Part shown: positions 1-5,212 of the stretch, in pieces
Position numbering within the stretch: the first letter of the stretch is position 1
Layout of the letters: each line of letters begins with the position of its first letter
Assembly (NCBI GenBank): GCA_026708165.1
Contig: JAPOVO010000320.1
Location: 1-5,250, forward strand
DNA: 5,250 bases
Direction: 5' to 3'
Origin: Chloroflexota bacterium
Lineage (GTDB): Bacteria; Chloroflexota; UBA11872; VXNJ01
Notes under the pieces: model-generated
Told to the model about the DNA's origin: nothing
What the model saw: the letters and a program-made list of their open reading frames with translations, nothing else
The model's database searches: none
Position numbers and translations under genes: made by a program

Positions 1-341
1 CGATGGATCGGATAGCTCTTCTCGACTTCCACGGGCGGGCCGCCGTCCACGGGCCGTCCGGTGACGTCAAACACGCGGCCCAGCGTCGCGTCGCCGACGG
101 GCACCGATATGGGACCTCCGGTGTCGCGCACGGCGGCGCCGCGTTTCAGGCCTTCTGTCGGCGTCATGGCGATGCACCGAACCCAGCTGTTGCCGACGTG
201 TTGCTGGACTTCCAAGGTAACCGGAAGGCCGCCTTCCGAGGCTTCGACTTCGAGCGCCGTGAAGAGCGGCGGCATGTCCTCGGCGCCGAACTCCACGTCC
301 ACAACCGCGCCTACAATCTGCACGATTTTTCCTGTAGCCAT
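1..341 (-). CDS. atpD: F1 ATP synthase subunit beta, N-terminal part (runs off the left edge)
   Basis: This is the catalytic beta subunit of the F1 head, which with alpha forms the alpha3beta3 hexamer that makes ATP on the cytoplasmic side. Only 113 codons are in the window. The protein starts MATGKIVQIVGAVVDVEF, the family's usual opening, and continues through the N-terminal beta-barrel to VGDATLGRVFDVTGRPVDG (about residues 82-100), ending just before PIHR. The Walker A loop, catalytic glutamate and DELSEE region lie beyond the edge. I chose the ATG at 341 because it gives the conserved N-terminus and has GGAG 9 nt upstream. An in-frame ATG at 354-356, directly abutting the atpG stop, would add MENRQ; that ATG overlaps the Shine-Dalgarno and is the less likely start. 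The gene follows atpG by 15 nt, as in most bacterial atp operons. The identity is certain; the gene is partial only because of the window edge. Confidence 0.97.
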   Translation of the reverse strand, partial: MATGKIVQIVGAVVDVEFGAEDMPPLFTALEVEASEGGLPVTLEVQQHVGNSWVRCIAMTPTEGLKRGAAVRDTGGPISVPVGDATLGRVFDVTGRPVDGGPPVEVEKSYPIH

Positions 342-350
342 TTGCCGGTT

Positions 351-354
351 CTCC
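351..354 (-). promoter_or_regulatory. Shine-Dalgarno of atpD
   Basis: GGAG on the minus strand, 9 nt before the ATG at 341. It decides the atpD start in favour of 341, because an ATG at 356 would overlap this site and have no spacer after the atpG stop (357-359). Confidence 0.6.
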
Positions 355-356
355 AT

Positions 357-1223
357 TTACTGGGCCAGGGCGCTGGCGCCCGACGCGATGTCGATCATTT
401 CGTTTGTAATGGTCACTTGCCGCTGCCGGTTGTAAGAGAGCGTAAGGTCTTCAATCAGCTCGCTGGCGTTTTCGGTCGCGTTGCGCATGGCGACCATTCG
501 GGCGCTCTGCTCGCTCGCCGTCAACTCCAGCACCGCCCGGTACAGCTCCATCTCGACGTATCTCGGCAGCAGGTTGTCGAGAACGCGTCTGGCGGTCGGC
601 TCATATATGTAGTCGACGGGCGAGCGTTCCCGCGCCTCTTCCGGCAACCTGACGGGGAGCAGCTGGAACAGAACCGGGCGCTGCACGAGCGTGTTGACGA
701 ATTCAGGATATATGACTTCCACGGAGTCGAACTCCGCAGCTTCGAATCCGTCGATCACCAGGCGGGCCAGCGGCAAGACATCGTCGATGCCCGGGCGGTC
801 GGGAATCTCCGTAAAGCTCGCGATGATGCGTCTCGATCCGCGCATCATCCGAAGTCCGACCTTTCCGATTCCGACCAACACAAGCTCCGCGGCGTCCTGG
901 GTGGCCTCCATGTGTTCGAGGGCAAAGCGGACCGTATTTATGTTGAGCGCCCCGCACAGCCCACGGTTAGTCGTGAGCACCACCACGACCCGGTTTCGAG
1001 GCTCGCGGGACTCCATGAGACTAGGCGCGCCCTCTTCGGGCGGAATCGCCTCGTTGAGATGCCGGATAACCTCGTCGATCTTTTCGGCGTAAGGCCGCCG
1101 GGCCAGAGCAGCATCTTGAGAGCGCCTGAGTCTGGAGGTCGCCACAAGCTCCATGGCCCTTGTTATCTGGCGAGTATTGTCGACGCCGCGAATCCGGTTG
1201 CGGAGTTCTCTCGAGCTTGGCAC
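357..1223 (-). CDS. atpG: F1 ATP synthase subunit gamma
   Basis: Gamma is the central rotor shaft of F1; its coiled coil turns inside alpha3beta3 and couples the c-ring to catalysis. The 288-residue product has the usual family length. Its N-terminal helix (about 5-57) contains the conserved NTRQITRAMELVATSRLRR and RPYAEKI segments. The central Rossmann-like part carries TTNRGLCGALN (84-94). The C-terminal helix ends with LSYNRQRQ and the signature ITNEMIDIASGASA (272-285). Most families have an aspartate where this protein has N86 before RGLCG. The start is GTG at 1223, giving MPSSRELRNRIRGV, which aligns with the normal N-terminus. AGGGGA at 1237-1242, inside the end of atpA, is the likely ribosome site, with a rather long 13-nt spacer. 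The gene lies 9 nt after atpA and 15 nt before atpD, which suggests translational coupling. Confidence 0.97.
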   Translation of the reverse strand: MPSSRELRNRIRGVDNTRQITRAMELVATSRLRRSQDAALARRPYAEKIDEVIRHLNEAIPPEEGAPSLMESREPRNRVVVVLTTNRGLCGALNINTVRFALEHMEATQDAAELVLVGIGKVGLRMMRGSRRIIASFTEIPDRPGIDDVLPLARLVIDGFEAAEFDSVEVIYPEFVNTLVQRPVLFQLLPVRLPEEARERSPVDYIYEPTARRVLDNLLPRYVEMELYRAVLELTASEQSARMVAMRNATENASELIEDLTLSYNRQRQVTITNEMIDIASGASALAQ

Positions 1224-1232
1224 GGTTGTCGG

Positions 1233-2777
1233 CTAATCCCCTGTTGCCGTGGCCTCGTCGGTCACAGTGGGTGAGAACTGATTCTGCCCGAACGCCTCTA
1301 TCCCCGCGTCCAGTTCCTCCAGATCGTCGTCTTCGAGGCGGCTCGTTCTTTCGACCCGCTCGGTCAATTCGGCAAGGCTGGCGCGGGCGTACTCGGCGAA
1401 CTCGTCGATAAAGCGGCCGGTGTCCTCTATGGAAACTTCGTCAAGCGCGCCGGAAGTCCCACAGCGGATCGCCATTACCTGGTCGGCGACTGGTTTCGGT
1501 TCAAACTGGTCCTGCTTGAGGATTTCGACGAGCCGCTGCCCCCGCGTCAACTGGAGCTGGGTGGCGGCGTCGAGGTCGGACCCGAACTGCGCGAACGCAG
1601 CGACTTCACGGTACTGAGCCAAGTCGAGCCTCAGACCGCCGGCTACGGCGCGCATTGCCTGAACCTGAGCGTCGCCTCCTACCCGGGAGACTGAAATTCC
1701 GGGATTGATGGCGGGCCTGACTCCGGCGTTGAACAGGTCGGTCTCTACGTATATCTGGCCGTCGGTGATCGAAATGACGTTCGTGGGTATATAGGTAGTC
1801 AGGTCGCCTTCCTGAATCTCGACGATAGGCAGCGACGTAAGGCTGCCGCCGCCCTGATCGTCGTGCAACTGCGCCGCCCGCTCAAGCAGCCGGGAATGAA
1901 GGTAGAAGACATCTCCAGGATAGGCCTCGCGGCCCGGAGGTCTGCGCAGCAATAGCGAGATTTGCCGGTAGGCCCAGGCGTGCTTGCTCAGGTCGTCATA
2001 GACAACCAGCGCGTGCTCGCCGCGATCGCGGAAATATTCGCCGATAGTGCAACCGGTAAACGGTGCGATGTACTGCATTCCGGCGGGGTCGCTGGCCGTG
2101 GCGCTCACGATGACCGTGTGGTCCATGGCGCCGTACTCCTCGAGCGTGGCGCGGACGCGGGCGATCTGCCCAGCCTTCTGGCCAACGGCCACGTAGATGC
2201 ACTTAACGCCGCTTTCCTTCTGATTGATGATGGTGTCGAGAACGATCGCCGTCTTGCCGATCTGACGGTCGCCGATAATCAGCTCTCGCTGCCCGCGGCC
2301 GATGGGGATCATCGAGTCGATAGCGCGGATGCCCGTTTGCAGCGGCATGTCGACATCCCGCCGCTCGGCGACCCCTGGGGCCACTTTCTCGATGACATCG
2401 GTGTCGGCTGTCTCGATAGGCCCCCTACCGTCAATTGGCTGTCCAACGGCGTTTACGACCCGACCGAGCAGGGCGTCGCCCACCGGCACCTCGGCGACCC
2501 GGCCGGTGGTCCGGACTTCGTCGCCCTCTTTTATGTGAGCGAACGCTCCGAGAATCACCGCCCCCACAGAGTCCTCTTCGAGGTTCAGGGCAATGCCCAG
2601 CGTTCCTCCGGGGAATTCGAGCAGCTCGCCAGCGAGCGCTTCCGAAAGGCCGAGAACCCGGGCGATACCGTCGCCGACCTCAATAGTCGACCCAACGTTG
2701 GCCTCGCGAACGGTCGTTTCGAGGTCGTCAATTCGCTCTCTGAGGATTGCCGCGATGTCGTTGGAGTTGTTACTCAT
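1233..2777 (-). CDS. atpA: F1 ATP synthase subunit alpha
   Basis: Alpha forms the non-catalytic nucleotide sites of the F1 hexamer and supplies the arginine finger to the catalytic beta sites. The 514 residues match the usual length of about 500-515. In order: N-terminal helix binding delta (1-25), beta-barrel with [11 protein letters not shown] (34-44) and GELLEFPGG (50-58), P-loop GDRQIGKT (169-176), VGQKAGQIA (198-206), Walker B strand [12 protein letters not shown] (256-267), [19 protein letters not shown] (278-296), and the family signature [10 protein letters not shown] (355-364) followed by arginine finger R365. The C-terminal helical domain follows [13 protein letters not shown]. The P-loop has I173 where most alphas have T, and SKHAWAYRQ carries W268 where V is common. 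The acidic tail (about 480-514) is poorly conserved. The start is ATG at 2777 with AGGTG 11 nt upstream. The gene lies 18 nt after atpH and 9 nt before atpG. Confidence 0.98.
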   Translation of the reverse strand: MSNNSNDIAAILRERIDDLETTVREANVGSTIEVGDGIARVLGLSEALAGELLEFPGGTLGIALNLEEDSVGAVILGAFAHIKEGDEVRTTGRVAEVPVGDALLGRVVNAVGQPIDGRGPIETADTDVIEKVAPGVAERRDVDMPLQTGIRAIDSMIPIGRGQRELIIGDRQIGKTAIVLDTIINQKESGVKCIYVAVGQKAGQIARVRATLEEYGAMDHTVIVSATASDPAGMQYIAPFTGCTIGEYFRDRGEHALVVYDDLSKHAWAYRQISLLLRRPPGREAYPGDVFYLHSRLLERAAQLHDDQGGGSLTSLPIVEIQEGDLTTYIPTNVISITDGQIYVETDLFNAGVRPAINPGISVSRVGGDAQVQAMRAVAGGLRLDLAQYREVAAFAQFGSDLDAATQLQLTRGQRLVEILKQDQFEPKPVADQVMAIRCGTSGALDEVSIEDTGRFIDEFAEYARASLAELTERVERTSRLEDDDLEELDAGIEAFGQNQFSPTVTDEATATGD

Positions 2778-2785
2778 GCTTTGTC

Positions 2786-2797
2786 AAACACCTGTTT
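2786..2797 (-). promoter_or_regulatory. Dyad containing the atpA ribosome-binding site
   Basis: The minus strand reads AAACA-GG-TGTTT, a 5+5 dyad lying over the last bases of atpH and the 18-nt spacer. Flanking GT and AC could add two pairs around a bulged G. The probable atpA Shine-Dalgarno AGGTG (2789-2793) is inside it, 11 nt from the ATG. Folding would hide the site until ribosomes finishing atpH open it. The dyad is seen directly; the regulatory role is inferred, and a 2-base turn means that some pairs would have to open. Confidence 0.3.
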
Positions 2798-3338
2798 ACC
2801 GAATTGCCATTTCCAGCGCGCCGAGTTTTGCCGACACGCTCAGGTCGCGCCTCCAGTCTCCCTGCCGAACTACCAGTCCGCCGAGAATCGAGGGGTCTTC
2901 CTCGAATTCAACCAGCAGCTTGCGGTCGGGCCGCCGGAGACTGTCGAGCAACCGCCGGGTCTCGTCGTCCGTCAGCGGCACCGCGCCCGATATGGTGACC
3001 CGATCGACCGGCCCGTCCTGCGAGCTTCGGCGTAGGTACTGAGCCCTGACGGTCGGGAACAGATCGAACACGCCGTCCTCCAGAAGGACCCGGCTGAGCG
3101 CCAGACCTTCGGCGGAGAGCAGGTTACCGACGATACTTTCGAGCGTGTCGAAACGGTCCAGCAGGGGCGTGCCCGGACGTGTAATCAACGCCTGGACCGC
3201 CCGGGAAGACGCCACGCCGTTGAGAACCTCAAGATCACGGTCCCACGTCTCCCAAGAATCGGACTCCGCAGCCAACTGCATTATGACGGTCACGTATTGC
3301 CTTACGCGCCTGCGGTCGGAGTGCTGATCACGCCTCAC
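2796..3338 (-). CDS. atpH: F1 ATP synthase subunit delta (OSCP-type)
   Basis: Delta sits on top of F1 and ties the alpha subunits to the b stalk, holding the stator still. The 180-residue length is normal. The C-terminal part is clear: GVFDLFPTVRAQYLRR (about 88-103), then VTISGAVPLTDDETRRLLDSL (113-133) and the conserved EDPSILGGLVVRQGD (146-160). The N-terminal alpha-binding helical domain is recognisable but diverged: RQYVTVIMQLAAES stands where families usually have an A-R-x-Y-A-x-A-L-F helix, and it is preceded by a basic leader MRRDQHSDRRR. The start is GTG at 3338, overlapping the atpF stop as GTGA (4 nt), with GAGGA 9 nt upstream. This overlap points to translational coupling with b, its binding partner. 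The identity is secure from the C-terminal half and the position between atpF and atpA. Confidence 0.95.
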   Translation of the reverse strand: MRRDQHSDRRRVRQYVTVIMQLAAESDSWETWDRDLEVLNGVASSRAVQALITRPGTPLLDRFDTLESIVGNLLSAEGLALSRVLLEDGVFDLFPTVRAQYLRRSSQDGPVDRVTISGAVPLTDDETRRLLDSLRRPDRKLLVEFEEDPSILGGLVVRQGDWRRDLSVSAKLGALEMAIR

Positions 3339-3844
3339 GCCGGACGGTCCTCGACTTCGGCAATAACGTCTCCGACGAGCCTGCGGTGCTCGGGATCGTC
3401 GATGGCCCTGTCGAGGACCTTGGCAGTAGCATGAACGACCAGGTCGGCCAACTGACCGCGCGCTTCCCGCAGGGCCTGGTTTTTGAGCCGCTCGGCGTCG
3501 CGCTCCGCTTCCTGCCGAATCCGGTCGGCGTCCGCCCTAGCCCGCTTAAGCTCCTCCTGCTCGATAGCGCTTACGCGCTGAAGGGCTTCGTCGCGGGTCC
3601 GGCGCGCCTCCTCGCGCTGCTGACGCAGGCTCTGCTCGAAGTTTCGGCGCTCCTCACGCGCCTGTTCCTGCATGAGACTGGCTTCTTCGAGACTTCCGCG
3701 AATTTTCTCGCGGCGTTCCTGCATAGTCCGCCGGAGCGGATTGTAGAGAAGCCGGTACATGATGTAGACGAACAGGAGGAAGGTGACAAGCTGAAACAGA
3801 ACATTGGGGAATAGGATCCCAACGCCTTCAAACAGTTCGATCAT
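3335..3844 (-). CDS. atpF: Fo ATP synthase subunit b
   Basis: Subunit b is the peripheral stalk: a membrane anchor plus a long helix that reaches delta and F1. The 169 residues show one N-terminal membrane helix (about 13-35, NVLFQLVTFLLFVYIMYRLL), the usual NPL turn (35-37), then a charged, Arg/Glu-rich coiled coil from about 40 to 130 with many Ala heptad positions. A C-terminal delta-binding part follows: LADLVVHATAKVLDRAIDD (132-150) and a final EVEDRPA. Only one b gene is present and no b' copy, so a b2 homodimer is inferred. The start is ATG at 3844. No convincing Shine-Dalgarno precedes it in the 34-nt spacer after atpE, in contrast with the strong one before atpE. This would fit a lower output of b (two copies per complex) than of c. 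The stop overlaps the atpH start by 4 nt. Confidence 0.96.
   Translation of the reverse strand: MIELFEGVGILFPNVLFQLVTFLLFVYIMYRLLYNPLRRTMQERREKIRGSLEEASLMQEQAREERRNFEQSLRQQREEARRTRDEALQRVSAIEQEELKRARADADRIRQEAERDAERLKNQALREARGQLADLVVHATAKVLDRAIDDPEHRRLVGDVIAEVEDRPA
3348..3352 (-). promoter_or_regulatory. Shine-Dalgarno of atpH, inside the end of atpF
   Basis: GAGGA on the minus strand, within the last codons of atpF and 9 nt before the GTG start at 3338. It supports the GTG start and the overlap of the two genes. Confidence 0.55.
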
Positions 3845-3862
3845 GTTGTTATGGCTTGCCGA

Positions 3863-3896
3863 GCTTTAAGGGTGGCGGCTAGCCCAGACCCAAAGC
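3863..3896 (-). ncRNA. mRNA hairpin over the atpE stop codon and atpE-atpF spacer
   Basis: Read on the minus strand, GCTTTGGGT (3888-3896) pairs with ACCCTTAAAGC (3863-3873): five outer pairs, a TT bulge, then four inner pairs. The 14-nt interior can add GGC/GCC pairs. The atpE stop (3879-3881) lies in the loop. No T-run follows, so it is not a standard intrinsic terminator. It could stabilise the 3' end of an atpBE message or reduce read-through into atpF, but that is inference. It is an mRNA structure, not a separate RNA gene. Confidence 0.35.
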
Positions 3897-4103
3897 CAGG
3901 AATAGTCCGATAAGGAAGCCGTAAATACCGATTGCCTCGGCCATTCCGAGACCGATGATCATCGTTGTGCGGATGGCGTTTTCGGCGTCCGGATTTCGAC
4001 CGAGCGCCTCCATCGCCCCTCTGAGACCGATTCCGATTCCGATACCCGCACCAACACCGGCCAGACCGACCGCGAGTCCCGCGCCCAAAGGTCCAAAATC
4101 CAA
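3879..4103 (-). CDS. atpE: Fo ATP synthase subunit c (c-ring proteolipid)
   Basis: Subunit c forms the rotating membrane ring that carries protons. The 74 residues form a two-helix hairpin: helix 1 about 6-34, polar loop RNPDA at 36-40, helix 2 about 45-73. The ion-binding carboxylate is E56 in GMAEAIGIYGF. The residues after it are A57 and I58, and the helix 1 position matching the Na+-ligand glutamine of Na+ types is I23, so H+ coupling is predicted. Helix 1 carries six alternating glycines (G16, 18, 20, 22, 24, 26), longer than the common GxGxGxG. The start is TTG at 4103: no ATG lies in frame upstream, and a strong GAGGAGG stands 8 nt before it. That strong site fits the need for many c copies per complex. 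The gene lies 23 nt after atpB and 34 nt before atpF, with a hairpin across its stop. Confidence 0.97.
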   Translation of the reverse strand: MDFGPLGAGLAVGLAGVGAGIGIGIGLRGAMEALGRNPDAENAIRTTMIIGLGMAEAIGIYGFLIGLFLALGLG

Positions 4104-4111
4104 ACTAGCGC

Positions 4112-4118
4112 CCTCCTC
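4112..4118 (-). promoter_or_regulatory. Strong Shine-Dalgarno of atpE
   Basis: GAGGAGG on the minus strand, with 8 nt between it and the TTG start at 4103. It is the best ribosome-binding site in the window and it fixes the non-ATG start of atpE. It lies in the 23-nt spacer after the atpB stop (4127-4129). Confidence 0.75.
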
Positions 4119-4126
4119 GACTGAAT

Positions 4127-4891
4127 CTATGCATGCTCTTCCGAAGTGCCTATTGAAACGCTGGTGAAACTAAGCGTAAGCATTGTAAAGATAATCGCCT
4201 GAATCAGGCCAAACAGGACCTCGAGCAAGTAGAAGCCCACTCCCACGATGGGGAGGATCCAGCTCGCCATTCCGAGCAGCACTTCACCAGCAAAGAGGTT
4301 TCCGAAGAGCCGGAATGAGAGCGAGACGATTACGAACAGCTCGATGATTATGAAGATCGGCGCGAGCATGATGTTCTGCGAGAGCGCCTTGAGGTGACCA
4401 AACGGCCCGTGCGAGACGATGCCGCTGACGTGGATCGTAAGGAAGGCGAGCAGCGCGAGCGCGAGGGTCATGTTCATGTCGGCGGTCGCGGGACGCAGCC
4501 ACGGAATCAGAACGTCGTGGCCACCATGCTCCTCGATGTAGCCGATGGTTCCGACGAATGGAAGCAGGCTGAACCAGTTCGCGAAGAGAATAAATATGAA
4601 GAAGCTGGCCATCAGCGGAAAGAGGCGCGTGGCGTATTTGCCCAGAGCCGGCTGGACGACGCCGTCGACGGTCTCGATAAGCGTCTCCATGAAGTTTTGC
4701 AAGCCGCCCGGCACCGTGCTCAAGCTCCGCCGCACGGCGAAGCCCACGATTATCAGGCCGAGCATCATGACGAGCATGATCGTCATGGAGTTTGTGATGA
4801 CGAATCGCATTACGTCACCGTCGCCGATCAACGGGCCGAATACGCAATCGTGGCACAGGGGCTCAGCCGGAGGACTGATTTCAGGCTGCAA
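4127..4891 (-). CDS. atpB: Fo ATP synthase subunit a
   Basis: Subunit a is the membrane stator that forms the two proton half-channels beside the c-ring. The 254 residues contain about five or six membrane helices (around 34-53, 88-112, 139-160, 172-193, 204-245). The essential arginine is R194 in SLSFRLFGNLFAGE, which matches the family signature; N198 and E203 stand at the usual spacing from it, and Q231 lies in GLIQAIIFTMLTL of the last helix. The end SIGTSEEHA is typical. The start taken is TTG at 4891, with GAGGGG 5 nt upstream overlapping the stop of the preceding gene. An ATG at 4810 (M28) is possible but would remove EISPPAEPL, which resembles the usual N-terminal segment of subunit a, so the longer form is favoured. 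That extension holds an unusual CHDC (13-16) and looks about ten residues longer than normal before VITNSM. Confidence 0.96.
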   Translation of the reverse strand: MQPEISPPAEPLCHDCVFGPLIGDGDVMRFVITNSMTIMLVMMLGLIIVGFAVRRSLSTVPGGLQNFMETLIETVDGVVQPALGKYATRLFPLMASFFIFILFANWFSLLPFVGTIGYIEEHGGHDVLIPWLRPATADMNMTLALALLAFLTIHVSGIVSHGPFGHLKALSQNIMLAPIFIIIELFVIVSLSFRLFGNLFAGEVLLGMASWILPIVGVGFYLLEVLFGLIQAIIFTMLTLSFTSVSIGTSEEHA

Positions 4892-4896
4892 GCGCG

Positions 4897-4902
4897 CCCC
4901 TC
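4897..4902 (-). promoter_or_regulatory. Shine-Dalgarno of atpB overlapping the upstream stop codon
   Basis: GAGGGG on the minus strand overlaps the TGA (4901-4903) of the preceding small gene and lies 5 nt before the TTG at 4891. It supports the TTG start and suggests that the two genes are translationally coupled. Confidence 0.5.
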
Positions 4903-5098
4903 ATTTCTGCCACTGGTAGATCAAAAACATCAAGTAAAAGCTAAATCCCAGTCCAACCAGAACTCCAACCAACAGCAAGACCGGTTCGGTCCCGAACGCG
5001 CCGTCCAAAAAACGGCCCAACAGCACGCCGGTCGTTACCGCGCCGCCCACGATGAATCCGAATTCAAGCGCGAGGACGGCAGCCTTGACAGGTCCCAC
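4901..5098 (-). CDS. Small AtpZ/AtpI-type membrane protein of the ATP synthase operon
   Basis: A 65-residue protein with two predicted membrane helices (about 8-29 and 39-61) joined by a short loop. The pattern of a glycine-rich first helix, then GRFLDGAFGTEP (28-39), then a glycine-rich second helix (LVGVLVGLGF) and a polar end YQWQK is that of the AtpZ/ATPase_gene1 family, commonly the first gene of bacterial atp operons. Proposed roles of these proteins, in different species, are help with c-ring assembly and Mg2+/Ca2+ transport; which applies here cannot be told. The start is GTG at 5098. No ATG, GTG or TTG lies upstream in frame before the stop at 5189-5191. Its ribosome site is weak: AAGGA at 5114-5118 is 15 nt away. 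The gene ends 9 nt before atpB. Family assignment is by pattern and position; AtpI versus AtpZ naming is left open. Confidence 0.85.
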   Translation of the reverse strand: MGPVKAAVLALEFGFIVGGAVTTGVLLGRFLDGAFGTEPVLLLVGVLVGLGFSFYLMFLIYQWQK

Positions 5099-5130
5099 CG
5101 CTAGTCTTACCGATCCTTCGGCACCAAGAT

Positions 5131-5146
5131 AGTGAAATTTTTCACA
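5131..5146. promoter_or_regulatory. CRP-like inverted repeat upstream of the operon
   Basis: The plus strand reads aGTGA-N6-TCACa with an AT-only spacer. It matches the TGTGA-N6-TCACA consensus of Crp-type regulators at nine of ten bases, and its arms extend to GTGAAA/TTTCAC around two bases. It lies about 34-48 nt before the GTG of the first gene. The palindrome is seen directly; binding by a Crp/Fnr-family protein is inferred from the pattern only. Confidence 0.35.
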
Positions 5147-5162
5147 TCCTGACGCGGGGGGA

Positions 5163-5171
5163 ATACTAGCA
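5163..5171 (-). promoter_or_regulatory. Possible extended -10 promoter element
   Basis: The minus strand reads TGC-TAGTAT: a TGn extension followed by a hexamer matching TATAAT at four of six positions. No good -35 hexamer stands 16-18 nt upstream, where the DNA is GC-rich. Transcription from here would begin near 5156 and place the CRP-like dyad just downstream. This is the best promoter candidate for the operon that I found by eye, but it is weak, and the true promoter may lie beyond the window. Confidence 0.2.
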
Positions 5172-5195
5172 CGCGGCGGCGGGCGAGGTTAGCAT

Positions 5196-5212
5196 CGTGA
5201 TTGAAATTCACG
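5196..5212. repeat. Second dyad in the upstream region
   Basis: The plus strand reads CGTGA-N7-TCACG, a 5+5 inverted repeat. It shares the outer GTGA/TTCAC and the inner GAAATT with the dyad at 5131-5146, and the two centres are about 65 bp apart. Its spacer is one base longer than a standard Crp site. It may be a second operator or chance. Confidence 0.25.

Noticed and set aside
342..356. Earlier ATG of atpD at 356, directly after the atpG stop
   Set aside because: It would overlap the GGAG that serves the ATG at 341, and the extra MENRQ is not part of the conserved beta N-terminus.
3..1274. A 423-codon open frame on the plus strand over atpD and atpG
   Set aside because: It is antisense to two clearly identified genes, has no recognisable domain, is rich in Arg/His/Gly as expected of a mirror frame in GC-rich DNA, and overlaps the genes' whole length.
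1962..3035. A 357-codon plus-strand open frame over atpA and atpH
   Set aside because: Antisense shadow of conserved genes; low-complexity composition, no family features, no ribosome site of note.
3386..3814. A 142-codon plus-strand open frame over atpF
   Set aside because: Hydrophobic Leu-rich product is the mirror of the Glu/Arg coiled-coil codons of subunit b; no independent support.
3863..3896. Hairpin after atpE as an intrinsic terminator
   Set aside because: No T-run follows the stem on the minus strand, and essential operon genes continue 34 nt later.
4130..4135. GCATGC/ATGCAT palindromes at the end of atpB
   Set aside because: Short restriction-site-like palindromes inside coding sequence; expected by chance.
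4394..5104. A 236-codon plus-strand open frame over atpB and the AtpZ-like gene
   Set aside because: Its Gln/Arg/His-rich product is the reverse complement of membrane-helix codons; no domain features.
5126..5154. A -10/-35 pair using TATCTT (5126-5131)
   Set aside because: The hexamer matches at four of six bases, but the sequence 17-18 nt upstream gives at best three of six; too weak to annotate.
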